Below, in pieces: positions 1-10,928 of a stretch of 19,785 nt of DNA (its first letter is position 1; every line of letters starts with the position of its first letter). Below the pieces are notes generated by a model, which did not search any database, had not been told where the DNA came from, and saw nothing but the letters and a program-made list of their open reading frames with translations. Both the position numbers and the translations under genes were made by a program. Origin of the DNA: Pseudomonadota bacterium (GTDB lineage Bacteria > Pseudomonadota > Gammaproteobacteria > Steroidobacterales > Steroidobacteraceae); the NCBI GenBank assembly GCA_023457495.1, contig JAEWLQ010000067.1, forward strand, positions 1 to 19,785, in the 5' to 3' direction.

Positions 1-721
1 TCTCGTCGCCGACCTTGACCACTTCCGACGGATGCTTGACGCGCTTCCACGCCATGTCGGTGATGTGCAGCAGGCCGTCGATGCCACCGAGGTCCACGAA
101 CGCGCCGTAGTCGGTGAGGTTCTTGACCGTGCCCTTGAGCACGGTGCCTTCCTGCAGGTTGTCCATGAGCGCGCTGCGCTCGGCGGAGAATTCCTGTTCG
201 ACGACCGCGCGGCGGCTAACAACGACGTTGTTGCGCTTCTGGTCGAGCTTGATGACCTTGAACTCGAGGGACTTGCCTTCGAGGTAGGCGGTGTCGCGCA
301 CCGGACGGACATCGACGAGCGAACCGGGAAGGAACGCGCGGACGTTGTCGATCTCGACGGTGAAACCACCCTTCACGCGGCCCGTGATGGTGCCGGTGAC
401 GATTTCCTGTTTGGTGAACGACTCTTCGAGGCGGGTCCAGGTGCGCGCACGCTTGGCTTTCTCGCGCGACAGGCGCGTCTCGCCGGTGCCGTCTTCCATG
501 GCATCGAGTGCCACTTCGACGTTGTCGCCGGCCTTGACCTCGATTTCTCCGCGTTCGTTCTTGAATTGCTCGAGCGGGATGACCGCTTCGGACTTCAGGC
601 CCACGTTCACCACGACCATGTCGTCGCCTACGTTGACGACGAGGCCAGTGAGGATCATTCCGGGGCGGATTCGCTGGTTAGCGATGCTCTGTTCGAAGAG
701 CTGGGCAAAAGATTCAGTCAT
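1..721 (-). CDS. rpsA: 30S ribosomal protein S1 (3' end cut by window edge)
   Basis: Ribosomal protein S1 binds mRNA on the 30S subunit and helps unfold it for initiation. The 240 codons present begin MTESFAQLFEQSI and show S1/OB-fold repeats: one at about residues 20-86, a second at about 105-171, and a third starting near 190 with the typical VKNLTDYGAFVDLGGIDGLLH pattern split across its core. Roughly the last 320 residues of a normal S1 (about 557 aa) lie outside the window. The start is the ATG at 721-719, matching the family N-terminus. No clear Shine-Dalgarno lies upstream; E. coli rpsA is also known to lack a strong one and to be autoregulated, so this may be real. It follows cmk after 91 bases, the usual cmk-rpsA order. 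Confidence 0.96.
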   Translation of the reverse strand, partial: MTESFAQLFEQSIANQRIRPGMILTGLVVNVGDDMVVVNVGLKSEAVIPLEQFKNERGEIEVKAGDNVEVALDAMEDGTGETRLSREKAKRARTWTRLEESFTKQEIVTGTITGRVKGGFTVEIDNVRAFLPGSLVDVRPVRDTAYLEGKSLEFKVIKLDQKRNNVVVSRRAVVEQEFSAERSALMDNLQEGTVLKGTVKNLTDYGAFVDLGGIDGLLHITDMAWKRVKHPSEVVKVGDE

Positions 722-812
722 GTATGTACTCGATTGACGCTCGCAGGAATCCGTCCCGACGAGGTTGAAGTGTTCGCCACACATCCATGCGCAGCGGCTT
801 TGTTCCCTATCG

Positions 813-1505
813 CTATGGCCAGAGATTACGCTCGCGCCCGAGCGAAAGAACCCGCTCGACGACGGCGTCGATACTCAATCCCGTGGAGTCGAGTAGATGC
901 GCGTCCGGCGCGGGCTTGAGGGGGGCGACCTGGCGGGTGGAATCCCGCAGATCGCGCTCCGCGATCTCCCGCGAAAGGGCGGCAAGACTAGCAGCGGAGC
1001 CCTTCTCCATCAACTGCTTATGACGTCTTTGGGCCCGTTCCTCGGCGCTTGCGGTCAGAAAAACCTTCAGGGGGGCCCCGGGGAAGATGACGGTGCCCAT
1101 GTCGCGCCCGTCGGCCACCAGGCCGGGGGGTCTGGCGAAGGCGCGTTGCTGGTCGAATAGCGCGGCCCGGACCGCCGGCCAGACCGCCACCCGGGAGGCC
1201 CCTGCCCCGGCTTCCTCGGTGCGGATCCGGCGGGTCACGTCCTGACCGTCCAGCAGCACGCGCTCCTCACCCGTGGGCGAGCCGAATTCGACGTTCATGT
1301 GGCGCGCGACCGAGACGTGGCCTTCCACGTCGTCCGGATCGACGCCCTTGATCGCGCCCCCCAAGGCCACGAGGCGATACAGCGCGCCGCTGTCGAGCAG
1401 ATTCCACCCGACGCGCGCGGCGACGATTCGGCTGATGGTGCCTTTACCGGAACTGGAAGGTCCGTCGATCGTCGCGACGGGGGCGGGACTCTGTGCGGGG
1501 CTCAT
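813..1505 (-). CDS. cmk: Cytidylate kinase
   Basis: CMP/dCMP kinase phosphorylates CMP to CDP with ATP in cytosolic pyrimidine metabolism. The 230-residue product has the P-loop GPSSSGKGT at 15-23, the CMP-binding DSGALYR at 38-44, DGRDMGT at 132-138 and the lid-like TASAEERAQRR at 151-161. Length matches E. coli Cmk (227 aa). It starts six bases after the hisC stop, so it is probably cotranscribed and translationally coupled to hisC, with no convincing Shine-Dalgarno of its own. Upstream of cmk in Pseudomonas one expects aroA; here hisC takes that place. The gene ends in TAG at the normal family length, which shows that TAG acts as a stop in this genome and bears on the serC amber codon. Confidence 0.96.
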   Translation of the reverse strand: MSPAQSPAPVATIDGPSSSGKGTISRIVAARVGWNLLDSGALYRLVALGGAIKGVDPDDVEGHVSVARHMNVEFGSPTGEERVLLDGQDVTRRIRTEEAGAGASRVAVWPAVRAALFDQQRAFARPPGLVADGRDMGTVIFPGAPLKVFLTASAEERAQRRHKQLMEKGSAASLAALSREIAERDLRDSTRQVAPLKPAPDAHLLDSTGLSIDAVVERVLSLGRERNLWP

Positions 1506-1511
1506 TGAGCT

Positions 1512-2642
<1,131 letters not shown>

Positions 2643-2658
2643 GGCGCGATCCTAGAGA

Positions 2659-2664
2659 ATTATC
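2659..2664 (-). promoter_or_regulatory. Candidate -10 element for hisC-cmk
   Basis: The minus-strand hexamer GATAAT lies in the 92-base gap between hisC and the divergent lipoprotein gene, 16 bases before the hisC ATG. No good -35 box sits 16-18 bases upstream. The predicted RNA start would leave a leader of only about 10 bases. It is listed because hisC lost its upstream operon context and must be transcribed from somewhere. Confidence 0.25.
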
Positions 2665-2734
2665 TGCATGTCTGCAGCCGAAGTGGTTCGACCGGACATG
2701 TCAGGATTGCTTCGATCGGGTCAGAGAACACTTC

Positions 2735-3754
2735 ATGCGATTGCTGAGCACCCTCCTTGTCTGCCTGTTTGCATTGCTGCTCAACGGATGCGCCCGGGAT
2801 CGCCTGCGACCCGAAACCCTGAGATGCGCGGTCGCTGCAAATCAGGACAAAGCGCTGTGGTACATGGCGAATGCGGCCCACATCGCGTCGGGATCGCTCA
2901 TCTTCACGAAGATCGAGGATGGCCAGACCTTGATGGACGTCTGGCGCGATTGCGGAGGCGCGAGGAAGCCGGCGGTGCGACTGCAGGTCAGCAACGCCAT
3001 CTATTTGTCGGTCTCCGCATCCGGGCGCTACGCGGTCGCGGGCGGCTCGGCGACGGGCGTCGAAATCGTGAATCTAGAGAGCGGCAAGTCAATCGCGCAC
3101 GATCGGGAAGGCCACGGTCCTGGCATCTTTTCACCGGACGAGCGGTTCGTCCTGTTCGCAACTCGCGGCGCGGGCCTGCAGGTCTTCGCACTCGATGACG
3201 AGAGGATCCGTCAGATCACAAACTATCGGGCGATCGACTCCGTCTACGCAATAGCCGCCAATGCGCCATTCACGCGACTCGCGGTCAGCGATGCCTACGG
3301 AAAGGTTCAGTTGTTTGAGATCCGGATGACGGCAAATGGCCTGGAGCTGTTGAATCCGCGAACGATCGACGACGGGAATCGCGAATGGGTTTCAGGCTTC
3401 GCGTTTTCCGCCACTTCTGACGAACTCTACGCCGTGAATCGCGATGGGCACCTGCATGTCTGGGACACGCGTACGGGCGCGCGGAAAAGCAGCTGGAAGA
3501 CCCATTTGAATTGGGTGTCGAGCGTCACTTTTATCCGCGACACGAAGCGTGCTGTTGTCTTTGGTACGCGCGAACCGAGCGGCATGGCGGATCCCGCGGG
3601 CGTCGTGATCGATACTCGAACGGGACGCACGCGTACGCTACAGACCAACCAGAACTACCTGTGGGGCGCCTATGCTCCCCGCAGCGACGAACTATTCATA
3701 ACCGGATTCTGGGTGCTGCCGCGCATCGAGAAAGACATCAGCGTCATCCCCTGA
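2735..3754 (+). CDS. Putative lipoprotein with beta-propeller (WD40-like) repeats, unrecognised
   Basis: I do not recognise a named family. The chosen start (2735) gives a 339-residue product beginning MRLLSTLLVC with a hydrophobic stretch and the lipobox LNGC at 16-19, so C19 is the likely lipidated cysteine. A further-upstream ATG at 2627 would bury this signal inside the protein and overlap hisC, so it was not used. The mature part contains repeated blade-like patterns, such as FSPDERFVLFATRGAGLQVF, GFAFSATSDELYAVNRDG followed by HLHVWDTRTGARKSSW, and GVVIDTRTGRTRTL; these resemble WD40/quinoprotein-type propellers. The gene faces the surrounding operon, sits between pheA and hisC, and ends 12 bases from the pheA stop. 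Its GC content looks lower than that of its neighbours (52-63% in lines I counted, against about 67% in a gyrA line), suggesting acquisition. Confidence 0.75.
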   Translation: MRLLSTLLVCLFALLLNGCARDRLRPETLRCAVAANQDKALWYMANAAHIASGSLIFTKIEDGQTLMDVWRDCGGARKPAVRLQVSNAIYLSVSASGRYAVAGGSATGVEIVNLESGKSIAHDREGHGPGIFSPDERFVLFATRGAGLQVFALDDERIRQITNYRAIDSVYAIAANAPFTRLAVSDAYGKVQLFEIRMTANGLELLNPRTIDDGNREWVSGFAFSATSDELYAVNRDGHLHVWDTRTGARKSSWKTHLNWVSSVTFIRDTKRAVVFGTREPSGMADPAGVVIDTRTGRTRTLQTNQNYLWGAYAPRSDELFITGFWVLPRIEKDISVIP

Positions 3755-3766
3755 CGCCGGCACGCT

Positions 3767-4912
3767 TCACGCAACCGCGCGTGGATAGGACCCGAGCACG
3801 CGGAACAGCGAGGCGCGCTTCTTGAGGTCCTTCAATGCCTTCACCACGTGCGGCTCGTCGGCGTGACCTTCGATGTCGAGGAAGAACACGTAGTCCCACT
3901 TCTGGCGGCGCGAGGGCCGCGATTCGATGCGCGTGAGGCTGATCTTGTGTTTCGCGAGCGGCTCGAGCAGCCGGAACAAGGCGCCGGGCGAATCGGTGTG
4001 CAGCGCGGAGCACAGGATGGTGGTGCGATCGTCTCCGGAAGGCTGGAACAGCTTCCGTCCGACTACGAAAAAGCGCGTGGTGTTGTCGTCGCGGTCTTCG
4101 ATCTCGGTGGCCAGTAGTTTGAGGCCGTAGACGTCGGCGGCGGTTTCGCCGGCGATCGCCGCGGTGCCGTCCTCGTCGCGCGCGCGGCGCGCGCCTTCGG
4201 CGTTGCTCGCGACCGGAATTCGCGGCACGCCGGGCAGGTGTTCATCGAGCCAGCCGCGGCATTGCGCGAGCGACTGCGGGTGACTGCAGATGCGCTTGAT
4301 ACGGTCGAGGCGGTCCATGCCGCCCATCAGGAACTGGTGGATGCGCAACTCCACCTCGCCGCAGATCTTGAGCGGCGAACCCAGCAGGCTGTCGAGCGTG
4401 TGGTTGACCGAGCCTTCCGTGGAGTTTTCCACCGGCACCACGCCGAAGTCGGCAAGCCCGGCTTCCACTTCGTGGAACACCTCGTCCACCGAGGAGAGCG
4501 CGAGCGCACGCACCGAATGACCGAAGTGTTTCAGCGTCGCGGTCTGCGAGAACGTACCTTCCGGGCCGAGGTAGCCGACCTTGAGTGGTTCCTCCTGTGC
4601 GAGGCAGGCGGACATGATCTCGCGGAACAGACGCAGGATTTCTTCGGTGCGCAGCGGACCCTTGTTCCGCTCGCGCGCCATGCGCAGCACCTGGGCTTCC
4701 CGCTCGGGTCGATAGAAGTCGACGGTGTGACCGTCAGCGTGCTTGGAAACGCCGACCTGGCGCGCGAGACGCGCCCGGTCGTTCAGCAACGCGTGGATCT
4801 TCGCGTCGACGGCGTCTATCTGCCCACGCAGGCGCGATAGATCCGGCGGCGCGGCGGCCGCCGGATTCGCAGGTTTGCGTGTCTTATTCGACTTCTTTTT
4901 CGACTTCGCCAT
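3767..4912 (-). CDS. pheA: Bifunctional chorismate mutase / prephenate dehydratase (P-protein)
   Basis: Converts chorismate to prephenate and then to phenylpyruvate, the committed steps of phenylalanine synthesis. The 381 residues show a Lys-rich leader (1-20), an AroQ-type chorismate mutase domain (about 24-105), a prephenate dehydratase domain starting GYLGPEGTFSQ (113-123) with ENSTEGSVN (162-170) and the catalytic DNTTRF (276-281), and a C-terminal ACT domain with the phenylalanine-binding ESRPSR motif (330-335), indicating feedback inhibition. Length is normal for P-proteins. It begins seven bases after the serA stop, with only a weak ribosome site, so coupling to serA translation is likely. 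There is no room for a leader-peptide attenuator. Confidence 0.96.
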   Translation of the reverse strand: MAKSKKKSNKTRKPANPAAAAPPDLSRLRGQIDAVDAKIHALLNDRARLARQVGVSKHADGHTVDFYRPEREAQVLRMARERNKGPLRTEEILRLFREIMSACLAQEEPLKVGYLGPEGTFSQTATLKHFGHSVRALALSSVDEVFHEVEAGLADFGVVPVENSTEGSVNHTLDSLLGSPLKICGEVELRIHQFLMGGMDRLDRIKRICSHPQSLAQCRGWLDEHLPGVPRIPVASNAEGARRARDEDGTAAIAGETAADVYGLKLLATEIEDRDDNTTRFFVVGRKLFQPSGDDRTTILCSALHTDSPGALFRLLEPLAKHKISLTRIESRPSRRQKWDYVFFLDIEGHADEPHVVKALKDLKKRASLFRVLGSYPRAVA

Positions 4913-4919
4913 GTACCAC

Positions 4920-6089
4920 TTATATCACCCGCGCAGCGAGCACGCCCGTGATCGCGCGGACCTTGTCGATCACATTCGAATCGACGGCGCCGTCGGTGTC
5001 GATCAGCGTGTACGCGTATTCGCCGCGGGACTTGTTCAGCAGCTCGGCGATGTTGAGCGTGGCGCCCGCGAGCGCGGTCGAGATCTGACCCACCATGTTA
5101 GGCACGTTGCTGTTGGCGATGCAGATACGCGAGGTCTTCGGCGCGCGCGGCAGCACGACTTCGGGGAAGTTCACGCTGTTGCGGATGTTGCCGTTCTCGA
5201 GGTAGTCCTTGACCGTGTCCGCGACCATGACCGCGCAATTGTCCTCGGCCTCGTTGGTCGACGCGCCCAGGTGCGGCAGCGTGACGATCTTCGGGTGATC
5301 CTTCGTCGCGTTGGTCGGGAAGTCGCAGACGTAGCCTTGCAGGCGGCCATCATCGAGAGCGGCGACGATCGCCTTCTCGTCGACGATCGGCGCGCGCGCG
5401 AAGTTGAGGATGACGCCGTTCTTGCGCATGAGCTTGAGGCGCGCCTCGCTCACCAGGCCGCGGGTCTCGGGCGTCAGCGGCACGTGCACGGAGATCACGT
5501 CGGAGCGCACGAACAGGTCGTCGAGCGACAGCGCCTGCTCGACGCTCGAGGAAAGCTGCCAGGCGCGCTGCACCGTGATCTGCGGGTCGTAGCCCAGCAC
5601 CTTCATGCCGAGGCCCAGCGCGGAATTGGCGACTTCCACGCCGATCGCGCCGAGGCCGATCACGCCGAGCGTGCGGCCCGGAAGCTCGAAGCCCACGAAA
5701 TTCTTCTTGCCCTTCTCCACCGCGACGTCGATCGCGTGATCATCACCGGACTGCGACTTCGCGAAGGTCCAGGCCTGCGTGATGTTGCGCGCGGCGAGGA
5801 ACATGCCGGCGAGCACGAGCTCTTTCACTGCGTTCGCGTTCGCGCCGGGCGCGTTGAACACCGGGATGCCGCGCTTGCTGAGCGCCTCGACCGGGATGTT
5901 GTTGGTGCCCGCGCCGGCGCGGCCCACCGCGCGCAGGCTGTCGGGCAGCGCAAGTTTGTGCATGTCCGCCGACCGGACCAGGATGGCATCCGGACTGCCG
6001 ATCTCCGAGGCCACCTCGAAGCGCTCGCGCGGCAGGCGCTCGAGCCCCTTGATGCTGATGTTGTTGAGGGTCTGGATCTTGAAACGCAT
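4920..6089 (-). CDS. serA: D-3-phosphoglycerate dehydrogenase, compact ACT-domain type
   Basis: Oxidises 3-phosphoglycerate to 3-phosphohydroxypyruvate, the first step of serine synthesis and the source of SerC's substrate. The 389 residues contain a substrate-domain segment (AGAGTNNIPVEAL, 58-70), the NAD-binding GLGAIG (145-150), the catalytic Arg in NFARAPIVDE (R232), the catalytic His in PHLGAST (H273), and a C-terminal ACT domain (about 320-389) expected to bind serine. E. coli SerA has Glu269 in FPTEP; here the aligned segment is DFPTNAT, with Asn260. Similar 'DFP' forms exist in compact PGDHs of other phyla, so this is probably a subfamily trait. A strong AAGGAG (6103-6098) precedes the ATG by 8 bases. 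serA is not in the Pseudomonas version of this operon. Confidence 0.94.
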   Translation of the reverse strand: MRFKIQTLNNISIKGLERLPRERFEVASEIGSPDAILVRSADMHKLALPDSLRAVGRAGAGTNNIPVEALSKRGIPVFNAPGANANAVKELVLAGMFLAARNITQAWTFAKSQSGDDHAIDVAVEKGKKNFVGFELPGRTLGVIGLGAIGVEVANSALGLGMKVLGYDPQITVQRAWQLSSSVEQALSLDDLFVRSDVISVHVPLTPETRGLVSEARLKLMRKNGVILNFARAPIVDEKAIVAALDDGRLQGYVCDFPTNATKDHPKIVTLPHLGASTNEAEDNCAVMVADTVKDYLENGNIRNSVNFPEVVLPRAPKTSRICIANSNVPNMVGQISTALAGATLNIAELLNKSRGEYAYTLIDTDGAVDSNVIDKVRAITGVLAARVI

Positions 6090-6103
6090 CGACTTGTCTC
6101 CTT

Positions 6104-6157
6104 GCGAGGACCTTATTGCCCTGCGCGTTGGGACGGAGGGCGTTATTGCCCACCGTC
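6104..6157 (-). promoter_or_regulatory. serA leader: tandem hairpins with AAUAAC and AAUAAG loops
   Basis: On the minus strand hairpin 1 (6157-6132) has arms GACGGUGGGC and GCCCUCCGUC around the loop AAUAAC, with one U-U mismatch. Hairpin 2 (6126-6104) has arms GCGCAGGGC and GUCCUCGC around AAUAAG, with a single bulged C and one G-U pair. The two GGGCAAUAA blocks are 30 bases apart. Hairpin 2 ends directly before the AAGGAG ribosome site (6103-6098). Its 3' arm UCCU could instead pair with AGGA of that site, giving a possible on/off switch. The serC leader has the same plan with different stems. Function and ligand are unknown. Confidence 0.6.
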
Positions 6158-6168
6158 GTTGGAACCGC

Positions 6169-6263
6169 GTAGGTGCCGGGTGAGAAATTGCTGAGTTAGC
6201 GCCGCGTCAGCCGCCAGGACGCTGACCTGGAGCTAACTCAGCAATTTCTCACCCGGCACCTAC
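6169..6263. repeat. Perfect 32-bp inverted repeat with 31-base spacer, between serC and serA
   Basis: The left arm (6169-6200) and right arm (6232-6263) are exact reverse complements over 32 bases. The spacer (6201-6231) contains a further short pair, GTCAGC (6206-6211) and GCTGAC (6221-6226). It begins six bases after the serC stop. No T-run follows on either strand, and no target-site duplication is visible in the flanks. It could be a mobile palindromic repeat (REP- or MITE-like), an RNA-processing or attenuation stem between serC and serA, or both. Confidence 0.9.
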
Positions 6264-6269
6264 CCTTCG

Positions 6270-7352
6270 TCAGGCGTTGCGGGCCTGGAAATCCTTCATG
6301 AACTGGATCAGCGCATCGACGCCCTCGGGCGGCATCGCGTTGTAGATGGACGCGCGCATGCCGCCCACCGAGCGGTGGCCTTCGAGGTTCACGAGGCCGA
6401 CCTTGGCCGCTTCGGCGCAGAAGGTCTTGTCGAGATCGGGCTTGGCCAGCGTGAACGGCACGTTCATCCACTAGCGCGCGTTCTTGGCGACGGGGCTCTT
6501 GTAGAAGCCGCTACCTTCGATGAAGTCATAGAGCTTCGCCGCCTTGGTGCGGTTGCGCTCTTCCATCGCCTTGAGGCCGCCCTGCTTCTTGAGCCACTTG
6601 AACACGAGGCCCGCGAAGTACCAGCCGAAGGTCGGCGGCGTGTTGAGCATGGAACCTTCGTCGGCCATGGACTTGAAGTCCCACACGGCCGGCGTGCCGG
6701 GGCGCGCCTTGCCGATGAGATCCTCGCGCACGATCACGACGACGATGCCCGACGGGCCGATGTTCTTCTGCGCGCCGGCGTAGATCAGGCCGAACTTCGA
6801 GACGTCGATCGGCCGGGACAGGATCGTGGAGCTGAAGTCCGCGACGATGGGCACATTGCCCGTCTGCGGGATGTAATCGAACTCCACGCCACCGATGGTT
6901 TCATTGGGCGTGTAGTGGAAATACGCGGCGTTCGGCGAGAGCTTCAACGCGCCCTGGGCCGGAACCGTGGAGTAGTTTGACGCCGCTTCGTCCGCGGAAA
7001 CGTTCACGACCTTGCAGAAGCGCTTGGCCTCGCCGATGGCCTTCTTGGACCAGGCGCCGGTGTTCACATAGTCGACCGTCGAATCGGCCGTCGCGAGGTT
7101 CATCGGGATGGCCGAGAACATGCCGGTGGCGCCGCCCTGCAGGAACAGCACCTTGTAGTTGGCCGGAATCGAGAGCAACTCGCGCAGGTCGGCTTCGGCT
7201 TCCTGGGCGACGGCGATGAACGCCTTGCTACGGTGGGAGACTTCCATCACCGACATGCCGCTGGACTTCCAGTCGGTCATCTCGGCTTGAGCCTGTTGGA
7301 GAACTTCCAGGGGCAGCGTGGCCGGGCCCGCCGCGAAATTGAATACGCGCAT
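6270..7352 (-). pseudogene. serC: Phosphoserine aminotransferase, interrupted by in-frame TAG at codon 294
   Basis: SerC transaminates 3-phosphohydroxypyruvate to phosphoserine, and also acts in pyridoxal phosphate synthesis in Gammaproteobacteria. Read through the stop, the frame is 360 codons (E. coli: 362) and collinear with SerC: the start MRVFNFAAGPATLP, the phosphate-binding HR (40-41), the PLP lysine K196 in AGAQKNIGPSG, and after the stop MNVPFTLAKPDL and VGGMRASIYNAMP with R333 (E. coli Arg335). The TAG (6473-6471) falls where E. coli has the Ser of NRSRMNVPF; TCG to TAG is one change. An ATG lies one codon after the stop, so re-initiation could give a 65-residue second piece. All other conserved residues are intact, so the lesion is very recent, a sequencing error, or read through. 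AGAGGA (7365-7360) precedes the ATG. Confidence 0.85.
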
Positions 7353-7365
7353 GGTCTGATCCTCT

Positions 7366-7420
7366 CGTGCGGACCTTATTGCCCGCCCGTTCGTTAGCCC
7401 CGGACGTTATTGCCCGGGGC
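7366..7420 (-). promoter_or_regulatory. serC leader: tandem hairpins with AAUAAC and AAUAAG loops
   Basis: On the minus strand hairpin 1 (7420-7397) has nine-pair arms GCCCCGGGC and GUCCGGGGC around AAUAAC, with one G-U pair. Hairpin 2 (7389-7366) has arms CGGGCGGGC and GUCCGCACG around AAUAAG, with one G-A mismatch and one G-U pair. The GGGCAAUAA blocks are 31 bases apart. Hairpin 2 abuts the AGAGGA ribosome site (7365-7360). Its GGUCC could alternatively pair with GGAUC overlapping that site. Loops and order match the serA leader while stem sequences differ, which argues for selection on RNA structure. Confidence 0.6.
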
Positions 7421-7424
7421 GCGA

Positions 7425-7430
7425 AATATA
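7425..7430 (-). promoter_or_regulatory. Candidate extended -10 for serC
   Basis: The minus-strand TATATT is preceded by TGA, which supplies the TG of an extended -10 and is also the gyrA stop codon. The predicted RNA start falls at about 7418, almost exactly at the base of leader hairpin 1. No good -35 is seen at normal spacing (TCGACA occurs, but only 14 bases upstream). serC may also be transcribed by readthrough from gyrA. Confidence 0.3.
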
Positions 7431-10070
<2,640 letters not shown>

Positions 10071-10096
10071 GCGGAGGGCCGAAAAAAAGGTGCGGA

Positions 10097-10105
10097 ATTC
10101 TAGCA
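10097..10105 (-). promoter_or_regulatory. Candidate extended -10 for gyrA
   Basis: The minus-strand TGCTAGAAT combines the extended TG motif with TAGAAT (5 of 6 to consensus), 26 bases before the chosen gyrA start, predicting a leader of about 20 bases. The -35 region is poor, as is common for extended -10 promoters. Confidence 0.4.
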
Positions 10106-10170
10106 TGCAGGCCCCACCGAAAGCCCTGTTTTCACGTAAGTTTCTCGTCCTATGGAGGGGCCTTCGCGTC

Positions 10171-10176
10171 TATACT
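10171..10176 (+). promoter_or_regulatory. Candidate -10 for ubiG operon, near-leaderless
   Basis: TATACT lies 11 bases before the chosen ubiG ATG. Transcription would start about five bases before the start codon, leaving no room for a Shine-Dalgarno, and none is seen. No good -35 is visible. A very similar TATACTTC arrangement precedes trpS. Confidence 0.35.
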
Positions 10177-10187
10177 TCCGCCTCGCC

Positions 10188-10928
10188 ATGACGACCCCAC
10201 AGACGCCCCCACTGACGTCGAATCGCGACGCCGCGGAAATCGCGAAATTCGAAGCGGCCGCGCATCGCTTCTGGGATGTGGACGGCGAATTCAAACCACT
10301 GCACCGGCTCAATCCCGTGCGAGCCCGCTACGTGCAGGAGCGCTGCAAGCTCGAAGGAGCGCGCGTGCTCGACGTCGGTTGCGGCGGCGGACTGCTGGCC
10401 GAATCCCTGGCGCGCGCGGGCGCGAAGGTGACCGGCATCGACCTGGCGCCCACCATGATCGAGACCGCGCGCCTGCACGCGCTCGAATCCGGCCTCGATA
10501 TCGAGTATCGCCTGGAATCCGCGGAGACCATGCTGGTCGCGAACGCGGGCGGCTTCGATGTCGTCACCTGCATGGAGATGCTCGAACACGTGCCGGATCC
10601 CGCGCAGACCGTGGGGATTCTCGGCAGCCTGGTCGCGCCGGGGGGCGACGTGTTCGTCTCGACCATCAACCGCAATCTCAAGTCCTTCGCGCTCGCCATC
10701 GTGGGCGCGGAGTACATCGCCAACCTCGTGCCGCGCGGCACGCACGAATACGAGCGGCTCCTCAAGCCTTCGGAGATCGCCCGCTTCGCCCGTGCCGCGG
10801 CGCTCGACGTCGCCGACATCGCCGGATTGCAGTACGACCCCGTGCGTTCGCAGTGCTCGCTCACCAGCGACCCGTCGGTGAACTACCTCATGCATCTCAA
10901 ACGCCGCCCCGCCGCGAGCGCCGCATGA
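10188..10928 (+). CDS. ubiG: Ubiquinone biosynthesis O-methyltransferase UbiG
   Basis: SAM-dependent methyltransferase carrying out both O-methylations of ubiquinone synthesis at the inner membrane. The 246-residue product begins MTTPQTPPLTSN. It has FWDVDGEFKPLHRLNPVR near 28-45, typical of UbiG, the SAM-binding VLDVGCGGG at 60-68, GIDLAP after it, and the later CMEMLEHVPDP motif. An upstream in-frame ATG at 10152 would add 12 residues but overlaps the putative -10, so the later start is preferred. It is divergent from gyrA across 117 bases. The stop overlaps the next start as ATGA, so ubiG and the phosphatase gene are coupled. The ubiG-phosphatase-SDR order also occurs in Pseudomonas. Confidence 0.95.
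   Translation: MTTPQTPPLTSNRDAAEIAKFEAAAHRFWDVDGEFKPLHRLNPVRARYVQERCKLEGARVLDVGCGGGLLAESLARAGAKVTGIDLAPTMIETARLHALESGLDIEYRLESAETMLVANAGGFDVVTCMEMLEHVPDPAQTVGILGSLVAPGGDVFVSTINRNLKSFALAIVGAEYIANLVPRGTHEYERLLKPSEIARFARAAALDVADIAGLQYDPVRSQCSLTSDPSVNYLMHLKRRPAASAA

Noticed and set aside
32..919. Plus-strand 295-codon frame at the left edge
   Set aside because: It is antisense to rpsA and the end of cmk, which have clear family motifs on the minus strand.
2679..2704. Short palindromes (such as GACATGTC) between hisC and the lipoprotein gene as operator sites
   Set aside because: They are short, not repeated elsewhere, and not placed clearly relative to a promoter.
6169..6263. Reading the 32-bp inverted repeat as a simple Rho-independent terminator
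   Set aside because: No U-run follows on either strand, and the stem is much longer than usual; kept as a repeat of unknown role instead.
6471..6473. General reassignment of TAG to a sense codon
   Set aside because: cmk ends with TAG at the expected family length; reading through it would add residues without homology and run into rpsA.
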